This document shows positions 14,648 through 15,397 of a stretch of 15,397 nt of DNA, in pieces (within the stretch, counting starts at the first letter, position 1; each line of letters opens with the position of its first letter). Position numbers and translations under genes: made by a program. Under the pieces are notes generated by a model that saw only the letters and a list, made by a program, of their open reading frames with translations, was not told the origin of the DNA and did not search any database. Source of the stretch: Sulfuricella sp. (lineage in GTDB: Bacteria; Pseudomonadota; Gammaproteobacteria; Burkholderiales; Sulfuricellaceae); the NCBI GenBank assembly GCA_030691435.1, contig JAUYEK010000414.1, positions 1 to 15,397 on the forward strand, in the 5' to 3' direction.

Positions 14648-15397
14648 TCACGTAGCATAGACGCTACGCCCCTCGCCCTGATAGCTCTGATACACATGCT
14701 CGAAAACAGCAGCGCATTTGGCTTCGTAAATTTCCTTGGAATAAGCACGCGGCAAGCCTTCATCCAGCGCGTTCTCGATCTCGATTTTTACGCGGGCGCG
14801 AGTAGAAATCTTTTGTCGCCAGCCCAGCACCAGCAACTTGTGCAGTTTCTCCAACAAGTGGTGCGCGACCTTCTTCACCTCTTCACGCTCTTCGGTGGAC
14901 AGCTCCGGCGCAGGCCGGGTAAGAATATCCAGGATCGTGAGTTCTTCTTCGCTCAGGTTCTCGCGCACATGGCGTGTCTGTTCTTCCGTCAGGACAGTGG
15001 ATAGCGCCAGCAGCTCCTTGAAAATTTCCTCGATATTGCGGCTGCCCGAGTTGTAGCTTTCGATCAGTACCTGGAATTTTTCCAGATAATCAGCGCGTGT
15101 CGGGTTGAGGCGCACCATGCGTTCCAGTTGCGCGCGCACCGCCGCCTTCAGCCGCTCGACATCGGTATTGCTCGGCTTCTTGTTCTCGAAGCGTTTGCGT
15201 AATGCCTCGAAATTGATCTTCGATAAGTCGATTTGCCCGTAGCCCTGTGTCGGCTGCCGAATCTTGAACGGTTCGGCAGCAATGGATTCGTCCAGCAAGT
15301 CCTGAATACCCTGCATGATGTGCGAAATATCCGGCGGTTCGGTCACGGCGCGGATGCACCCGGCAATCGCGGCCAGGCAGCCGCAGCGTTGCGCGAA
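14648..15397 (-). CDS. hsdR: Type I restriction enzyme R subunit, C-terminal part, truncated by the window
   Basis: HsdR is the ATPase/translocase and nuclease subunit of type I restriction systems. The frame is open to the window end, so 249 residues of the C-terminus are visible; the GTG at 15346 is merely an internal codon. The region matches the helical C-terminal domain of one HsdR branch (DUF3387 type): AVTEPPDISHIMQGIQDLLD, then KINFEALRKRF, IESYNSGSRNIEEIFKELL, LSEEELTILDILTRP and a final CAAVFEHVYQSY. This domain contacts the methylase core in type I complexes. No motor or nuclease motif is in view, and no hsdM or hsdS is present on this side. The gene converges on rep with a 111-nt gap. 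Whether the whole gene is intact cannot be judged here. Confidence 0.88.
   Translation of the reverse strand, partial: FAQRCGCLAAIAGCIRAVTEPPDISHIMQGIQDLLDESIAAEPFKIRQPTQGYGQIDLSKINFEALRKRFENKKPSNTDVERLKAAVRAQLERMVRLNPTRADYLEKFQVLIESYNSGSRNIEEIFKELLALSTVLTEEQTRHVRENLSEEELTILDILTRPAPELSTEEREEVKKVAHHLLEKLHKLLVLGWRQKISTRARVKIEIENALDEGLPRAYSKEIYEAKCAAVFEHVYQSYQGEGRSVYAT

Noticed and set aside
15344..15346. GTG as the true start of a small hsdR-like gene
   Set aside because: The frame stays open to the window edge and the residues before it (ending in CIRA) continue in the same family-like context, so this is an internal codon of a longer gene.

Overview
The window is a dense, GC-rich stretch of a proteobacterial chromosome. 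The gene complement and wording of the proteins (two-subunit GcvPA/GcvPB, the betaproteobacterial type of PfkB 'adenosine' kinase, SlyB, OlsB plus a PlsC-type partner, ApaH, Rep) point to a betaproteobacterium, most likely in or near Nitrosomonadales. That placement is inferred from protein character, not measured.

Layout. (1) 1-4979 is a glycine cleavage operon on the + strand: the 3' part of gcvT, then gcvH, gcvPA, tpx (a thiol peroxidase set inside the operon) and gcvPB. Every junction carries a different short-period repeat element, and three of the four are inverted pairs. (2) 5023-8486 is a membrane-lipid and signalling block: dgkA, a GT4 glycosyltransferase, a 44-codon remnant that looks like the N-terminus of a PAP2 phosphatase, and a methyl-accepting chemotaxis protein. 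(3) 8553-9956 holds a PfkB-family kinase and the lipoprotein slyB, 3 nt apart. (4) 10108-11677 is a two-gene ornithine-lipid-type operon: an OlsB-like N-acyltransferase overlapping a PlsC/OlsA-like O-acyltransferase. (5) apaH on the - strand overlaps the end of that operon tail to tail and is divergent from rep, a UvrD/Rep helicase. (6) The last block, on the - strand, is the C-terminal part of a type I restriction HsdR subunit running off the window.

The most interesting reading is regulatory. Upstream of the OlsB-like gene are four GTCAT-type half-sites in exact 11-bp register, followed 10 bp later by a -10-like hexamer. This is the architecture of a PhoB-activated promoter. A second site of the same architecture lies before the chemoreceptor, and weaker ones lie before dgkA and the glycosyltransferase. 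Together with the gene content (phosphorus-free ornithine lipid synthesis, a glycosyltransferase of the type that can make glycolipids, diacylglycerol kinase, a PAP2 remnant) this suggests a phosphate-starvation lipid-remodelling cluster that also contains a chemoreceptor, possibly for phosphate taxis. The half-sites and spacings are visible in the sequence. The regulation and the physiological role are inference.

No gene-free stretch exceeds 300 bases. No rRNA, tRNA, CRISPR array, insertion sequence or prophage was seen.
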